Assembly (NCBI RefSeq): GCF_000955955.1
Contig: NZ_JYJG01000435.1
Location: 1 to 20,475, forward strand
Direction: 5' to 3'
DNA: 20,475 nucleotides
Origin: Lentzea aerocolonigenes
Lineage (GTDB): Bacteria; Actinomycetota; Actinomycetes; Mycobacteriales; Pseudonocardiaceae
The notes under the pieces are model-generated. The model was not told where the DNA came from. It ran no database searches and worked only from the letters and a program-made list of their open reading frames with translations. The first letter of the stretch is position 1. Each line of letters opens with the position of its first letter. Shown piece after piece: positions 7,931-16,129 of the stretch. The position numbers and the translations under genes were made by a program.

Positions 7931-8934
7931 CAGGTACGGCCGACCCGTCCCTTCTCACCGGACGCCCAACAGGTGAACCCGACGCAGTCCACGGTGTCGA
8001 AGCTGCCGGTGTCCGCGACCTTCCAGCTCTTGCCGTCCTTGCTGACGTCCGTGCCCGACGGCCCGACCGCCACCAGCCCGTTGCCGCGGTAGGCGATGCC
8101 CGACCGGTAGCCCACCGGAGCGTTCTTGCCGGCCACCCAGCCACGTCCGTCGTTCATCGCGAACGCCGGCGTCGGGTCGGTCGGCTTCTTGTAGTCGCCC
8201 CCGATCGCCACACCCCGCCACGGCGTCTTGAACGCCACCGCGAACACCCCGGCCGCCTCACCGCTCGGCAACGGCGTGTCCGACGCACGCCACGACCTGC
8301 CGCCGTCCCGCGACTCCAGCACCCGTGCCTTCGCGCCGCCGCCGGTCGCGATCCACGCGTGGTTGCCTGAAGTCGTCACGCACTGGCCGGACGCCGCGAA
8401 CGCGAACTCGCCCGGCAACGCATCAGGCATGCCCTTGGTGTCGTTGAGGTGCCACGTGCGGCCGCCGTCCCAGGTCCTGACGACACGGAACTTGCCGTCC
8501 ACCGGGTCGCTGAGCGCCAGCCCGCGGAACCGGTCGAAGAACGCCACGCAGTCGTAGAAGGCGTTCGTGTCAGGGTTGCGGAACGACTCCTGCCAGGTCT
8601 TGCCGCCGTCCGAGGTGCGGTAGATCCGCGACGACTCACCGGGCCCGATCGACAAGGTCACGGCGTTGCGCGCGTCGAACGCCTCGATGTCGCGGAACTC
8701 CAGCGCCTCCGTGCCGGGCGGGCCGACGGACTCCCAGGTCCGGCCGCCGTTGACCGTGCGCAGGACGGTGCCTTTTGAGCCGCTGACCCACGCGACCTGA
8801 CCGGACACGGCGGACAACCCGCGGAACTGCGCGTCCGTGCCGGTCGGTTTTAGGTCCCAGTAGGAGTCCGAGGCCGAGGCGACCCCGGCGGGTAGAACCA
8901 GAAAAGCAGCGAGTGCCGCCGCAATGATCCTCAT
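7930..8934 (-). CDS. Secreted Asp-box (BNR/sortilin/Ycf48-like) beta-propeller protein
   Basis: This 334-aa protein starts with a signal peptide (MRIIAAALAAFLVLPAGVAS, cleavage near ASA-SD at about 22). Four Asp-box motifs of the SxDGGxTW type follow at about 60-67, 107-114, 154-161 and 208-215, spaced as blades of a beta-propeller; later blades are weaker. Two cysteine pairs could form disulphides outside the cell. Such folds occur in sialidase-like, xyloglucanase-like and Ycf48 assembly proteins, and no catalytic set is evident, so it is more likely a binding or scaffold protein. ATG 8934 is chosen because it begins the signal peptide; the frame is open further upstream but would overlap pafA. 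It lies 20 nt after the pafA stop. Confidence 0.85.
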   Translation of the reverse strand: MRIIAAALAAFLVLPAGVASASDSYWDLKPTGTDAQFRGLSAVSGQVAWVSGSKGTVLRTVNGGRTWESVGPPGTEALEFRDIEAFDARNAVTLSIGPGESSRIYRTSDGGKTWQESFRNPDTNAFYDCVAFFDRFRGLALSDPVDGKFRVVRTWDGGRTWHLNDTKGMPDALPGEFAFAASGQCVTTSGNHAWIATGGGAKARVLESRDGGRSWRASDTPLPSGEAAGVFAVAFKTPWRGVAIGGDYKKPTDPTPAFAMNDGRGWVAGKNAPVGYRSGIAYRGNGLVAVGPSGTDVSKDGKSWKVADTGSFDTVDCVGFTCWASGEKGRVGRT

Positions 8935-8954
8935 GCGACGGCACTCTGCCAGCT

Positions 8955-10313
8955 CTACAGAGAGGAGATAAGCCTCTCGACGCGCTCGTCCACTGCCCGG
9001 AACGGGTCCTTGCACAGCACCGTGCGCTGCGCCTGGTCGTTCAGCTTCAGGTGCACCCAGTCGACCGTGAAGTCACGCCCGGCGGCCTGCGCGGCGGCGA
9101 TGAAGTCACCGCGCAGCTTGGCCCGCGTGGTCTGCGGCGGGGTGTCCTTGGCGGCCTCGATCTCGCCGTCGTCGGTCACCCGCTCGACCTGGCCCTTGCG
9201 CTGCAGCAGGTCGAACACGCCCCGGCCGCGGCGGATGTCGTGGTAGGCGAGGTCGAGCTGGGCGATGCGCGGGTTGGACAGGTCCATGTTGTGCTTGGCC
9301 ATGTACCGCTCCATCAGGCGGTTCTTGATGGCCCAGTCGATCTCGCGGTCGATCTTCGACAGGTCCTGCGACTCGACGGCGTCCAGCGTGCGGCCCCACA
9401 GTTCGAGGACGCGCTGCGCCATCGGGTCCGGCGAGCGCTTCGCGACGTGTTCGGTGGCCTTCTCGAAGTACTCGCGCTGGATGTCGAGCGCGGAGGCTTC
9501 CTTGCCGCCCGCCAGCCGGACCGTGCGGCGGCCGGTCAGGTCGTGCGAGATCTCGCGGATCGCGCGGATCGGGTTGTCCAGCGAGAAGTCCCGGAACTGG
9601 ACGCCCTGCTCGATCATCTCCAGCACCAGGTTCGCGCTGCCCACCTTGAGCAGCGTCGTCACCTCGGACATGTTCGAGTCGCCGACGATGACGTGCAGGC
9701 GCCGGTAGCGCTCGGCGTCCGCGTGCGGCTCGTCGCGGGTGTTGATGATCGGGCGGGAACGGGTCGTCGCGGACGACACGCCCTCCCAGATGTGCTCGGC
9801 GCGCTGCGAGAGGCAGTACACGGCGCCGCGTGGGGTCTGCAGGACCTTGCCCGCGCCGCAGATCAGCTGGCGCGTGACCAGGAACGGCAGCAGCACGTCG
9901 GCGATCCTGGAGAACTCACCGGCCCTCGCGACCAGGTAGTTCTCGTGGCAGCCGTACGAGTTGCCCGCGGAGTCCGTGTTGTTCTTGAACAGGAAGATGT
10001 CGCCGCCGATGCCCTCGTCCGCCAGCCTGCGCTCGGCGTCGACGAGCAGGTCCTCGAGGATCCGCTCACCGGCCTTGTCGTGGGTGACGAGCTGGGCCAG
10101 GTCGTCGCACTCGGCCGTGGCGTACTCCGGGTGCGAGCCGACGTCCAGGTAGAGCCGGGAACCGTTGCGCAGGAACACGTTGGACGAACGTCCCCAGGAG
10201 ACGACCCGGCGGAACAAGTACCGCGCGACCTCGTCCGGGGACAGACGACGCTGCCCGTGGAAGGTGCAGGTCACCCCGAATTCTGTCTCAATGCCGAAGA
10301 TCCGCCGCTGCAT
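8955..10313 (-). CDS. pafA: Pup--protein ligase PafA
   Basis: PafA joins the C-terminal glutamate of Pup to substrate lysines using ATP, marking proteins for the actinobacterial proteasome. The 452-aa product begins [16 protein letters not shown], with Mg-binding Glu9 and the catalytic base Asp57 in [17 protein letters not shown], at the same numbering as in Mycobacterium tuberculosis PafA. The [19 protein letters not shown] block is also present. It lacks the extra loop that marks Dop, and the [11 protein letters not shown] start favours PafA. The gene begins with a probable leaderless ATG and heads the minus-strand operon. pup, dop, arc/mpa and prcBA are not in this window; the upstream neighbour is divergent. 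Confidence 0.98.
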   Translation of the reverse strand: MQRRIFGIETEFGVTCTFHGQRRLSPDEVARYLFRRVVSWGRSSNVFLRNGSRLYLDVGSHPEYATAECDDLAQLVTHDKAGERILEDLLVDAERRLADEGIGGDIFLFKNNTDSAGNSYGCHENYLVARAGEFSRIADVLLPFLVTRQLICGAGKVLQTPRGAVYCLSQRAEHIWEGVSSATTRSRPIINTRDEPHADAERYRRLHVIVGDSNMSEVTTLLKVGSANLVLEMIEQGVQFRDFSLDNPIRAIREISHDLTGRRTVRLAGGKEASALDIQREYFEKATEHVAKRSPDPMAQRVLELWGRTLDAVESQDLSKIDREIDWAIKNRLMERYMAKHNMDLSNPRIAQLDLAYHDIRRGRGVFDLLQRKGQVERVTDDGEIEAAKDTPPQTTRAKLRGDFIAAAQAAGRDFTVDWVHLKLNDQAQRTVLCKDPFRAVDERVERLISSL

Positions 10314-10319
10314 CCCTCA

Positions 10320-10325
10320 ACAGTA
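10320..10325 (-). promoter_or_regulatory. Candidate -10 box for leaderless pafA transcript
   Basis: Minus-strand TACTGT lies 6 nt before the pafA ATG. The GAGGG between them is too close to the ATG to act as a normal ribosome site, which favours leaderless initiation. No -35 is clear. Confidence 0.5.
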
Positions 10326-10380
10326 GGCGACTTCCGGCCGCGCGAGGGTGATCCGTTCGGGCGGCACGCCGGTTGCGGTT

Positions 10381-10386
10381 TAGTGT
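10381..10386 (+). promoter_or_regulatory. Candidate -10 box for PAP2-kinase gene
   Basis: TAGTGT followed by exactly 7 nt and GTG at 10394. It is divergent from the pafA promoter, about 55 bp away, and no ribosome site is visible. Supports GTG 10394 over the upstream TTG at 10373, which would lie ahead of this box. Confidence 0.5.
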
Positions 10387-10393
10387 CGGTAGC

Positions 10394-11794
10394 GTGTGGA
10401 AACGGGTCAGCGCTCTCGACAAGAAGCTCATGAGCTCCTCCGCCGGACTGCCTCCGAGCAGGCTCGACAGGGGTTTGAAGAGGCTTTCCAAGACCGCTAA
10501 CCACAGTCTGTTGTGGTTCGTGATCGCGGCAATTCTGGCAACCGGCAAGGGGCCGTTCCGGCGTGGTGCGCTGCGGGGTCTCGCGGCCATCGCCGGGGCC
10601 TCTGCCAGCGCGAACCTGGTCGGGAAGTCACTTTTCCCGAGACGCAGGCCCGCCGCGGATCTGCTCGCGGTGCCGCGCCGGTTGTCGAAGCGGCCGACCT
10701 CCTCGTCGTTTCCGTCCGGTCACTCCGCGTCAGCCGCCGCTTTCGCCACGGCGGTGGCCATGGAATCACCCAAAGCAGGGGCGGTTGTCGCTCCGATCGC
10801 GGCTGCCGTGGCTTATTCACGCGTGCACACAGGCGTTCATTGGCCGTCTGACGTTGCCGCCGGTGCCGCCGTGGGTGTGGGTGCCGCGCTGCTGACTCGC
10901 CGGTGGTGGCCGCTCGGCAGGAACGAGCCCGCGTCCGCCTACGAGCACGCCGACCTGACCTCGCTGCAGGAGGGCGACGGGCTGGTCGTGGTGGTGAACC
11001 CGAACTCGGGGATCGGCCCGGATCCGACGCCGCAGATCGCCGAGGAGTGGCCGAAGGCGCGGATCATCTCGATCGAGGAGCTGTCCGACGTGCCCGACGC
11101 GAAGGCGCTGGGTGTGGCGGGTGGCGACGGGACCGTCGCCGCGGTGGCCTCGCTCGCGGCCGAGCGCGACCTGCCGATGGTGCTCATCCCCTCCGGCACG
11201 TTGAACCACTTCGCGCGCGACGTCGGCATCGAGGGGCTGCACGACACGGCTCGGGCGGTCGCCGACGGTGTGGGCGTGCGGGTCGATCTGGCCCAGGTCA
11301 ACGGGCAGTGGTTCGTGAACACGGCGTCTTTGGGCGGCTATCCGGACATGGTGCGGATCCGCGAGAAGCTGGAGAAGCGCTGGGGCAAGTGGCCGGCCGC
11401 GGCGATGGCGCTGTTCCGCGTGCTGCAGCGCGCGAAGCCGTTGAAGATGACGATCGACGGCGAGAAGCACCTCGTGTGGCTGCTGTTCGTGGGCAACGGC
11501 CCGTACCGGCCGAAAGGGTTCGCGCCGACGATGCGGCCGCGGCTGGACGACGGGCTGCTCGACGTGCGGTACGTGCGCGCGGACCGGCAGTTCTCGCGAA
11601 CCAGGTTCTTCATCGGCGCACTGCTCGGGGCGTTGGAGCACTCGCGCATGTACAAGCACTTCGAGGTGGCGTCGCTGGACGTCGAGGTGCACGGCGCGCC
11701 GATCTCGATCGCGACCGACGGCGAAGTCCGCGAGAGGGCCAACCACTTCAAGTTCCGGTCGCGAGCAGCGGCCCTGGGCATCTACCGCCCCTAG
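10394..11794 (+). CDS. Bifunctional PAP2 phosphatase / diacylglycerol kinase family protein
   Basis: This 466-aa fusion joins two lipid enzymes with opposite chemistry. The N-terminal membrane PAP2 domain has all three signature motifs: Lys78 with Arg85-Pro86 (KxxxxxxRP), Ser108-Gly109-His110 (PSGH), and Ser142-Arg143 with His149 and Asp153 (SRxxxxxHxxxD). Hydrophobic spans surround these. After a linker near 170-195 comes a DAGK domain with NPNSG at 202-206, GGDGT at 243-247, PSGTLNHFARDVG, and a C-terminal lobe ending at the stop. PAP2 enzymes remove phosphate from lipid phosphates; the kinase lobe adds it, so a phosphatidate/diacylglycerol or polyprenyl-phosphate role is inferred. The fusion is a known actinobacterial architecture. 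It is followed by a strong hairpin and then the glycerol regulator. Confidence 0.92.
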   Translation: MWKRVSALDKKLMSSSAGLPPSRLDRGLKRLSKTANHSLLWFVIAAILATGKGPFRRGALRGLAAIAGASASANLVGKSLFPRRRPAADLLAVPRRLSKRPTSSSFPSGHSASAAAFATAVAMESPKAGAVVAPIAAAVAYSRVHTGVHWPSDVAAGAAVGVGAALLTRRWWPLGRNEPASAYEHADLTSLQEGDGLVVVVNPNSGIGPDPTPQIAEEWPKARIISIEELSDVPDAKALGVAGGDGTVAAVASLAAERDLPMVLIPSGTLNHFARDVGIEGLHDTARAVADGVGVRVDLAQVNGQWFVNTASLGGYPDMVRIREKLEKRWGKWPAAAMALFRVLQRAKPLKMTIDGEKHLVWLLFVGNGPYRPKGFAPTMRPRLDDGLLDVRYVRADRQFSRTRFFIGALLGALEHSRMYKHFEVASLDVEVHGAPISIATDGEVRERANHFKFRSRAAALGIYRP

Positions 11795-11859
11795 CTTGTC
11801 GGGACGCGGGGCCCTTTCGTGCGCTCCTGGCAAACGAAAGCGCCCCGCGTGCCAACAAG
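11795..11859 (+). terminator. Long hairpin after PAP2-kinase gene (likely terminator)
   Basis: Arms 11795-11820 and 11834-11859 match at 23 of 26 positions around a 13-nt loop. The hairpin begins at the first base after the TAG stop. There is no U-run, as is usual for actinobacterial terminators. Its far end is 1 bp from the iclR operator, so it insulates the glycerol regulator from read-through. Confidence 0.7.
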
Positions 11860-11860
11860 T

Positions 11861-11877
11861 GTTCGACATTGTCGAAC
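11861..11877 (+). promoter_or_regulatory. IclR operator 1 (iclR promoter)
   Basis: GTTCGACATTGTCGAAC is a perfect palindrome with 8-bp arms about a central T. It covers the likely -35 (TCGACA, 11863-11868). An almost identical site lies before glpK at 12669-12685, arguing for autoregulation by the adjacent IclR protein. Confidence 0.75.
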
Positions 11878-11892
11878 ATGCGCAGCTAGAGT
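11863..11892 (+). promoter_or_regulatory. Promoter of iclR-type regulator
   Basis: TCGACA (11863-11868) and TAGAGT (11887-11892) are separated by 18 bp. The GTG start at 11900 comes 7 nt after the -10, implying a leaderless message. The operator overlaps the -35. Confidence 0.6.
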
Positions 11893-11899
11893 GGGGTGC

Positions 11900-12655
11900 G
11901 TGCCCGGACCCATTCAGTCCATTCAGCGCGCGGCGGAGGTTCTCAAGCTGCTCGCGCACGGCGGCGCGCACCAGCTGAGCGTCGGCGAGATCGCGCGCGC
12001 TTTGGACCTGGCGAAACCGACAGTGCACGGCATTCTGCGGACGTTGCAGGAGGTCGGGTTCGTCGAGCAACCCGTCGAGGGCGGCAAATACCGGCTGGGT
12101 GCCGCCCTGTTCCAGATCGGCACGTCGTACCTCGACGGCAACGAGCTGCGCGCCAAGGCGTTGAACTGGTCGGACTCACTGGCCGTGCGGGCGCGCGAGG
12201 CCGTGCGGGTCGGCGTGCTGCACGGCAAGCACGTGCTGGTCGTGCACCACGTGTTCCGCCCGGACAACAGCCGGCAGACGCTGGACACCGGCGCACTGCT
12301 GCCGTGGCACGCGACCGCGCTCGGCAAGGTGCTGGTGGCGTTCGGCGAGTGGCCGGACGGCGAGTTGCGGCGGTTCACCCGGCACACGCTCGACGAAGCG
12401 GGACTGCGCGCGGCCCTGGACGAGACCCTGGTTCGAGATTGGGCCTACGACCTGCACGAACTCGTCGAGGGCGAGGCTTCGATCGCAGCCCCGATCCGCG
12501 ACGGACGGGGAGCGGTCGTGGGCGCGGTCGGCATCTCGGGGCCGGTCGAGCGGCTGTGCGAGTCACCCGATCAGCCGCCTCGTCTCGAACTCGTGTCCTA
12601 CGTACGTGAGGCAGCTCGCAGTGTCTCGAGGGAGCTGGGCGGCCTCTCCTGGTAG
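11900..12655 (+). CDS. IclR-family regulator of the glycerol operon (GylR-like)
   Basis: This 251-aa regulator has an N-terminal winged HTH at about residues 5-65 (recognition region SVGEIARALDLAKPTVHGIL) and a C-terminal IclR effector domain with LPWHATALGKVLVAF and the YDLHELVEGEASIAAPIRD block. The GTG at 11900 is chosen since the protein then begins just before the HTH and lies 7 nt after a TAGAGT box. In Streptomyces, glycerol catabolism is controlled by the IclR protein GylR, and here the gene directly precedes glpK-glpD, so the effector is probably glycerol or glycerol 3-phosphate. The two matching palindromes support repression of itself and glpKD. It might instead be named gylR; orthology is inferred. 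Confidence 0.9.
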   Translation: MPGPIQSIQRAAEVLKLLAHGGAHQLSVGEIARALDLAKPTVHGILRTLQEVGFVEQPVEGGKYRLGAALFQIGTSYLDGNELRAKALNWSDSLAVRAREAVRVGVLHGKHVLVVHHVFRPDNSRQTLDTGALLPWHATALGKVLVAFGEWPDGELRRFTRHTLDEAGLRAALDETLVRDWAYDLHELVEGEASIAAPIRDGRGAVVGAVGISGPVERLCESPDQPPRLELVSYVREAARSVSRELGGLSW

Positions 12656-12661
12656 TAATGT
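12656..12661 (+). promoter_or_regulatory. Candidate -10 box of glpK-glpD-nudix operon
   Basis: TAATGT begins right after the iclR stop codon. Its expected +1 near 12668 falls at the left edge of operator 2, so bound regulator would block initiation. No good -35 is seen, as might be expected for a promoter inside a gene end. Confidence 0.45.
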
Positions 12662-12668
12662 GGCAAGC

Positions 12669-12685
12669 GTTCGACAATGTCGAAT
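12669..12685 (+). promoter_or_regulatory. IclR operator 2 (glpK leader)
   Basis: GTTCGACAATGTCGAAT differs from the complement-oriented operator 1 only at its last base. It lies between the iclR stop and the glpK ribosome site. The ATG inside it at 12677 is in frame with glpK but lacks a ribosome site. Confidence 0.75.
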
Positions 12686-12706
12686 GACTGGCACAGAGGA
12701 GTGCAG

Positions 12707-14176
12707 GTGGCCTACATCGCGGCGATCGACCAGGGCACGACGTCGTCCCGGTGCATCGTGTTCGACCAGTCAGGCGGGATCGTCTCGGTCGCCCAGCGCG
12801 AGCACCGGCAGATCTTCCCGAAGCCTGGCTGGGTGGAGCACGACGCGTCCGAGATCTGGACGAACGTGCAGTCCGTCGTTCGTGACGCACTGGCCCACGC
12901 TTCTCTCTCGTTCGCCGACATCGCCGCGTTCGGCATCACGAACCAGCGCGAGACCACGGTCGTGTGGGACAAGACGACCGGCGAGCCCGTGCACAACGCG
13001 ATCGTCTGGCAGGACACGCGCACGGATGCGTTGATCAAGCAACTCGGCGACCAGGACCGCTTCCGCGAGCGCTCGGGACTGCCGCTCGCCACCTACTTCT
13101 CCGGGCCGAAGCTGCGGTGGCTGCTGGACAACGTCTCCGGGCTGCGTGAGCGCGCCGAACGCGGCGAGGTCCTGTTCGGCACCATGGACACCTGGCTGAT
13201 CTGGAACCTGACCGGACGCCACGTCACCGACGTCACCAACGCGTCGCGCACCATGCTGATGAACCTGGAGACCCTCGACTGGGACCCCGAGCTGGTGTCC
13301 GCACTGGACGTTCCACTCGCGATGCTGCCCGAAATCCGTTCCTCCTCCGAGGTCTACGGCACCTACGAGGGCGTGCCCGTCGCGTCGGCTCTCGGTGACC
13401 AGCAGGCGGCTTTGTTCGGGCAGACGTGCTTCGAGCCCGGCGAGGGCAAGTGCACGTACGGCACTGGTGCGTTCCTGCTGATCAACACCGGCTCCACGCC
13501 CGTGCAGTCGCAGAACGGGCTGCTGACCACCGTCGGCTACAAGATCGGCGACGAACCCGCCGCGTACGCGCTGGAAGGCGCGGTCGCGGTGACGGGCGCG
13601 CTGGTGCAGTGGTTCCGGGACAAGGTCGGGCTGATCTCGTCGGCCGCGGAGATCGAGACCCTCGCACGGACCGTGGACGACAACGGCGGCGCGTACTTCG
13701 TTCCGGCGTTCTCCGGATTGTTCGCGCCGCACTGGCGTTCCGACGCACGTGGCGTGATCGCTGGCCTGACGGGCTACATCTCGCGCGGGCACCTCGCACG
13801 GGCCGTGCTGGAGGCATCGGCGTGGCAGACCCGTGAGGTCGTCGACGCGATGAACGCCGACAGCGGTGTGGACCTCACGACGTTGCGCGTGGACGGCGGC
13901 ATGACCGCCAACAACCTGCTCATGCAGTTCCTGTCGGACGTGCTGGACGTGCCGGTGGTCCGCCCGATCGTGGCCGAGACGACGTGCCTCGGCGCGGCGT
14001 ACGCGGCCGGTCTCGCGGTGGGCTACTGGAGCAGCACGGACGAGCTGAAAGCCAACTGGCACAAGGCGGCCGAGTGGGAGCCGTCGATGGAACCGGCGGC
14101 GCGAGCCCGCGGCTACCGGAAGTGGAAGAAGGCGGTCGAGCGGACCGTCGGGTGGATGGACGAGGACGATGACTGA
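12707..14176 (+). CDS. glpK: Glycerol kinase
   Basis: GlpK phosphorylates glycerol to sn-glycerol 3-phosphate with ATP in the cytosol. The 489-aa FGGY-family protein has the phosphate-binding [16 protein letters not shown] near its start, the [11 protein letters not shown] motif, the [15 protein letters not shown] helix, and the C-terminal [17 protein letters not shown] signature. I place the start at GTG 12707, 5 nt after AGAGGAG, so the protein begins [10 protein letters not shown] as other GlpK proteins do; the upstream in-frame ATG at 12677 lies within the operator. The end overlaps glpD by 8 nt. A glycerol facilitator gene, found ahead of glpK in the Streptomyces gyl operon, is missing, so uptake must be encoded elsewhere or be passive. 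Confidence 0.97.
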   Translation: MAYIAAIDQGTTSSRCIVFDQSGGIVSVAQREHRQIFPKPGWVEHDASEIWTNVQSVVRDALAHASLSFADIAAFGITNQRETTVVWDKTTGEPVHNAIVWQDTRTDALIKQLGDQDRFRERSGLPLATYFSGPKLRWLLDNVSGLRERAERGEVLFGTMDTWLIWNLTGRHVTDVTNASRTMLMNLETLDWDPELVSALDVPLAMLPEIRSSSEVYGTYEGVPVASALGDQQAALFGQTCFEPGEGKCTYGTGAFLLINTGSTPVQSQNGLLTTVGYKIGDEPAAYALEGAVAVTGALVQWFRDKVGLISSAAEIETLARTVDDNGGAYFVPAFSGLFAPHWRSDARGVIAGLTGYISRGHLARAVLEASAWQTREVVDAMNADSGVDLTTLRVDGGMTANNLLMQFLSDVLDVPVVRPIVAETTCLGAAYAAGLAVGYWSSTDELKANWHKAAEWEPSMEPAARARGYRKWKKAVERTVGWMDEDDD

Positions 14177-15692
14177 CTTTTCCGCACAACGCTCCAGGGC
14201 TCGCGAAGAGCTTCAGCACGGCAAGTTCGACGTCGTCGTGATCGGCGGCGGCATCCTGGGCATCGCGACCACGTGGGCCGCGGCGCGTTCCGGTCTGCGT
14301 GTGGCGTTGGTGGAGAGCGGTGACTTCGCGGGCGCCACGTCGTCCGCGTCGTCGAAGCTGGTCCACGGCGGCCTGCGCTACCTGGCGATGGGCCCGTCGG
14401 CCGTGCCGATGGTGCACGAGAACCACAAGGAACGGCGCGCGCTCGGCGACCGCCTGGCCCCGCACCTGGTGCGCCCCTTGCCGTTCCTCGTTCCTGTCTA
14501 CAAAGGAGGCCCGCACTCGCGCTTCGTGCTCGGGGCGGGCGTGACGCTGTACTCCGCGCTGTCGGGCTTCGGCGACGGCATGGGGAAGGTGCTGTCGGCG
14601 CGCAGGGCTGTTGAATGGGTGCCTGACCTGCGCGCCGACGGTCTGCGCGGTGCCGCGATGTACTACGACCACCAGATGAACGACAGCCGCGTGGCGATCA
14701 CCGCCGCCCGCGCCGCCGCCGAAGCCGGTGCCGTGCTGCTCAACCACATCTCGGTCGTGGGCCTGCGCAAGACCGGTTCCAAGGTCACGGGTGTCGATCT
14801 TCGCGACGAGCTCGGCGAGTTCGGCGTCGACGCCTCAGTCGTGGTCAACGCGACCGGCCCGTGGCTCGATGTGCTGCGGCGCATGGAAGATCCGTCCGCC
14901 GACCCGTCGATCCGCCTGTCGAAGGGCTCGCACCTCGTCATGCGGACGTCGTCGGAGTGGAAGGCCGCGCTGACGATCCCGGTCGACGACGTGCGCGTCT
15001 CGTTCGCGATCCCGTGGGAGGGCCACCTCCTGCTGGGCACCACCGACGAGGCCTACGAGGGCGACCCGGCTGCCGTCTCGTGCACCGACGCCGACGTGGA
15101 CCAGATCATGTCCGAGGCGGGCGTGGCCGTCAGCGGCCTGGACCGTGCCAACCTCGCCTACACCTTCGCGGGCCTGCGCGTCCTGCCCGGCGGCCCCGGC
15201 GACACCTCGCACGCCAAGCGCGAGACCGTCATCACCGCGGGCTCCGGTGGCATGATCAGCGTGGCCGGCGGCAAGTGGACGACGTTCCGCAAGATCGGCG
15301 CCACCGTCCTGGCCCGGGTGAACTCCGAGCTCGGCCGCACCTTCGACGGCCCGCTGGACGGCGTGGCCCTGCCCGGCTCGGCCTCCCCCGACACCATCGG
15401 CTCGGTGCTCCACCACGCCTGGGACGCGCTGCCCGACGACGTGGTCCGCCACCTCGCCACCCACTACGGCACCACCTCCCACGAGGTCGTCGCCCTGGGC
15501 CTGGAGAACCCTGCCCTGCTGGAGCGCGTCCACCCGGACGGCCCGGACATCTGGGCCCAGGTCGAACACGCCCGCCGCACCGAGTGGGCCTCCGAGGTCG
15601 ACGACGTCCTGCGCCGCCGCACCACCGTGATGGTCCGCGGCCTGGACTCGCCCGAGGTCCGCGCCCGCGTCTCGGAACTGCTCGCCTCCTGA
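14169..15692 (+). CDS. glpD: Glycerol-3-phosphate dehydrogenase (FAD, respiratory)
   Basis: GlpD oxidises glycerol 3-phosphate to dihydroxyacetone phosphate and passes electrons to quinone at the membrane. The 507-aa protein shows the FAD-binding GGGILG at 26-31 after the strand FDVVVI, then the family block [15 protein letters not shown] at about 58-72, and the [22 protein letters not shown] and [11 protein letters not shown] blocks. Length is usual for the actinobacterial enzyme. ATG 14169 overlaps the glpK stop, and the glpD stop shares one base with the nudix ATG, so all three are likely translated from one message controlled by the IclR operator. Confidence 0.97.
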   Translation: MTDFSAQRSRAREELQHGKFDVVVIGGGILGIATTWAAARSGLRVALVESGDFAGATSSASSKLVHGGLRYLAMGPSAVPMVHENHKERRALGDRLAPHLVRPLPFLVPVYKGGPHSRFVLGAGVTLYSALSGFGDGMGKVLSARRAVEWVPDLRADGLRGAAMYYDHQMNDSRVAITAARAAAEAGAVLLNHISVVGLRKTGSKVTGVDLRDELGEFGVDASVVVNATGPWLDVLRRMEDPSADPSIRLSKGSHLVMRTSSEWKAALTIPVDDVRVSFAIPWEGHLLLGTTDEAYEGDPAAVSCTDADVDQIMSEAGVAVSGLDRANLAYTFAGLRVLPGGPGDTSHAKRETVITAGSGGMISVAGGKWTTFRKIGATVLARVNSELGRTFDGPLDGVALPGSASPDTIGSVLHHAWDALPDDVVRHLATHYGTTSHEVVALGLENPALLERVHPDGPDIWAQVEHARRTEWASEVDDVLRRRTTVMVRGLDSPEVRARVSELLAS

Positions 15693-16129
15693 TGGCCGAC
15701 CGCCACCTCATCGACGTGCACGTGCTGCTCGTCCGCGGCGACCGGGTCCTGCTCACCCGGCGCCGCGACACGAACCCGTTGTTCGACGGTCGCTGGCACC
15801 TGCCGTCGGGCAAGCTCGACGCGGGCGAGTCGGTGCTCGCGGCAGCCGCGCGGGAGGCTCTCGAAGAGGTCGGCGTCGTCATCGCGCTTCAGGACCTGCG
15901 ACACGTGCACACGTTGCACGCCAACGGTTCCGGCGTCGAACCACGGCTCGGCCTGTTCTTCGAGGTTCTCCGCTGGGCCGGCGAGCCCGTCAACCGCGAA
16001 CCCGACAAGTGCTCGGCCGTGCGGTGGTTCCCGCTCAACGCACTTCCCGATGACCTGATCGAGTATCCGGCCGCCGGTCTAACCGCCTACGCCTCCGGGC
16101 ACACGTTCGGACTGCTCGGCTGGAGCTAG
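15692..16129 (+). CDS. Nudix hydrolase
   Basis: This 145-aa protein has a complete Nudix box at residues 40-62 (GKLDAGE, then REALEEVGV), fitting Gx5Ex7REUxEExGU, preceded by RWHLPSG. The family hydrolyses nucleoside diphosphates linked to another group; the substrate is not evident. The ATG overlaps the glpD stop (TGATG), so it sits at the end of the glycerol operon, although a metabolic link to glycerol is not shown. Its TAG stop shares CTAG with the stop of the convergent phosphotransferase gene, leaving no room for a terminator between them. Confidence 0.93.
   Translation: MADRHLIDVHVLLVRGDRVLLTRRRDTNPLFDGRWHLPSGKLDAGESVLAAAAREALEEVGVVIALQDLRHVHTLHANGSGVEPRLGLFFEVLRWAGEPVNREPDKCSAVRWFPLNALPDDLIEYPAAGLTAYASGHTFGLLGWS

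Noticed and set aside
12677..12706. ATG 12677 as the glpK start
   Set aside because: It lies inside the operator without a ribosome site. GTG 12707 has AGAGGAG and gives the family N-terminus.
12770..14062. 430-codon open frame antisense to glpK
   Set aside because: Long antisense frames are routine in high-GC coding DNA. The translation is Arg/His/Val-rich with no motifs, and glpK is certain.
14861..16129. 422-aa protein ending in a Nudix domain
   Set aside because: The N-terminal part is glpD out of frame. The Nudix gene starts at ATG 15692, which overlaps the glpD stop.
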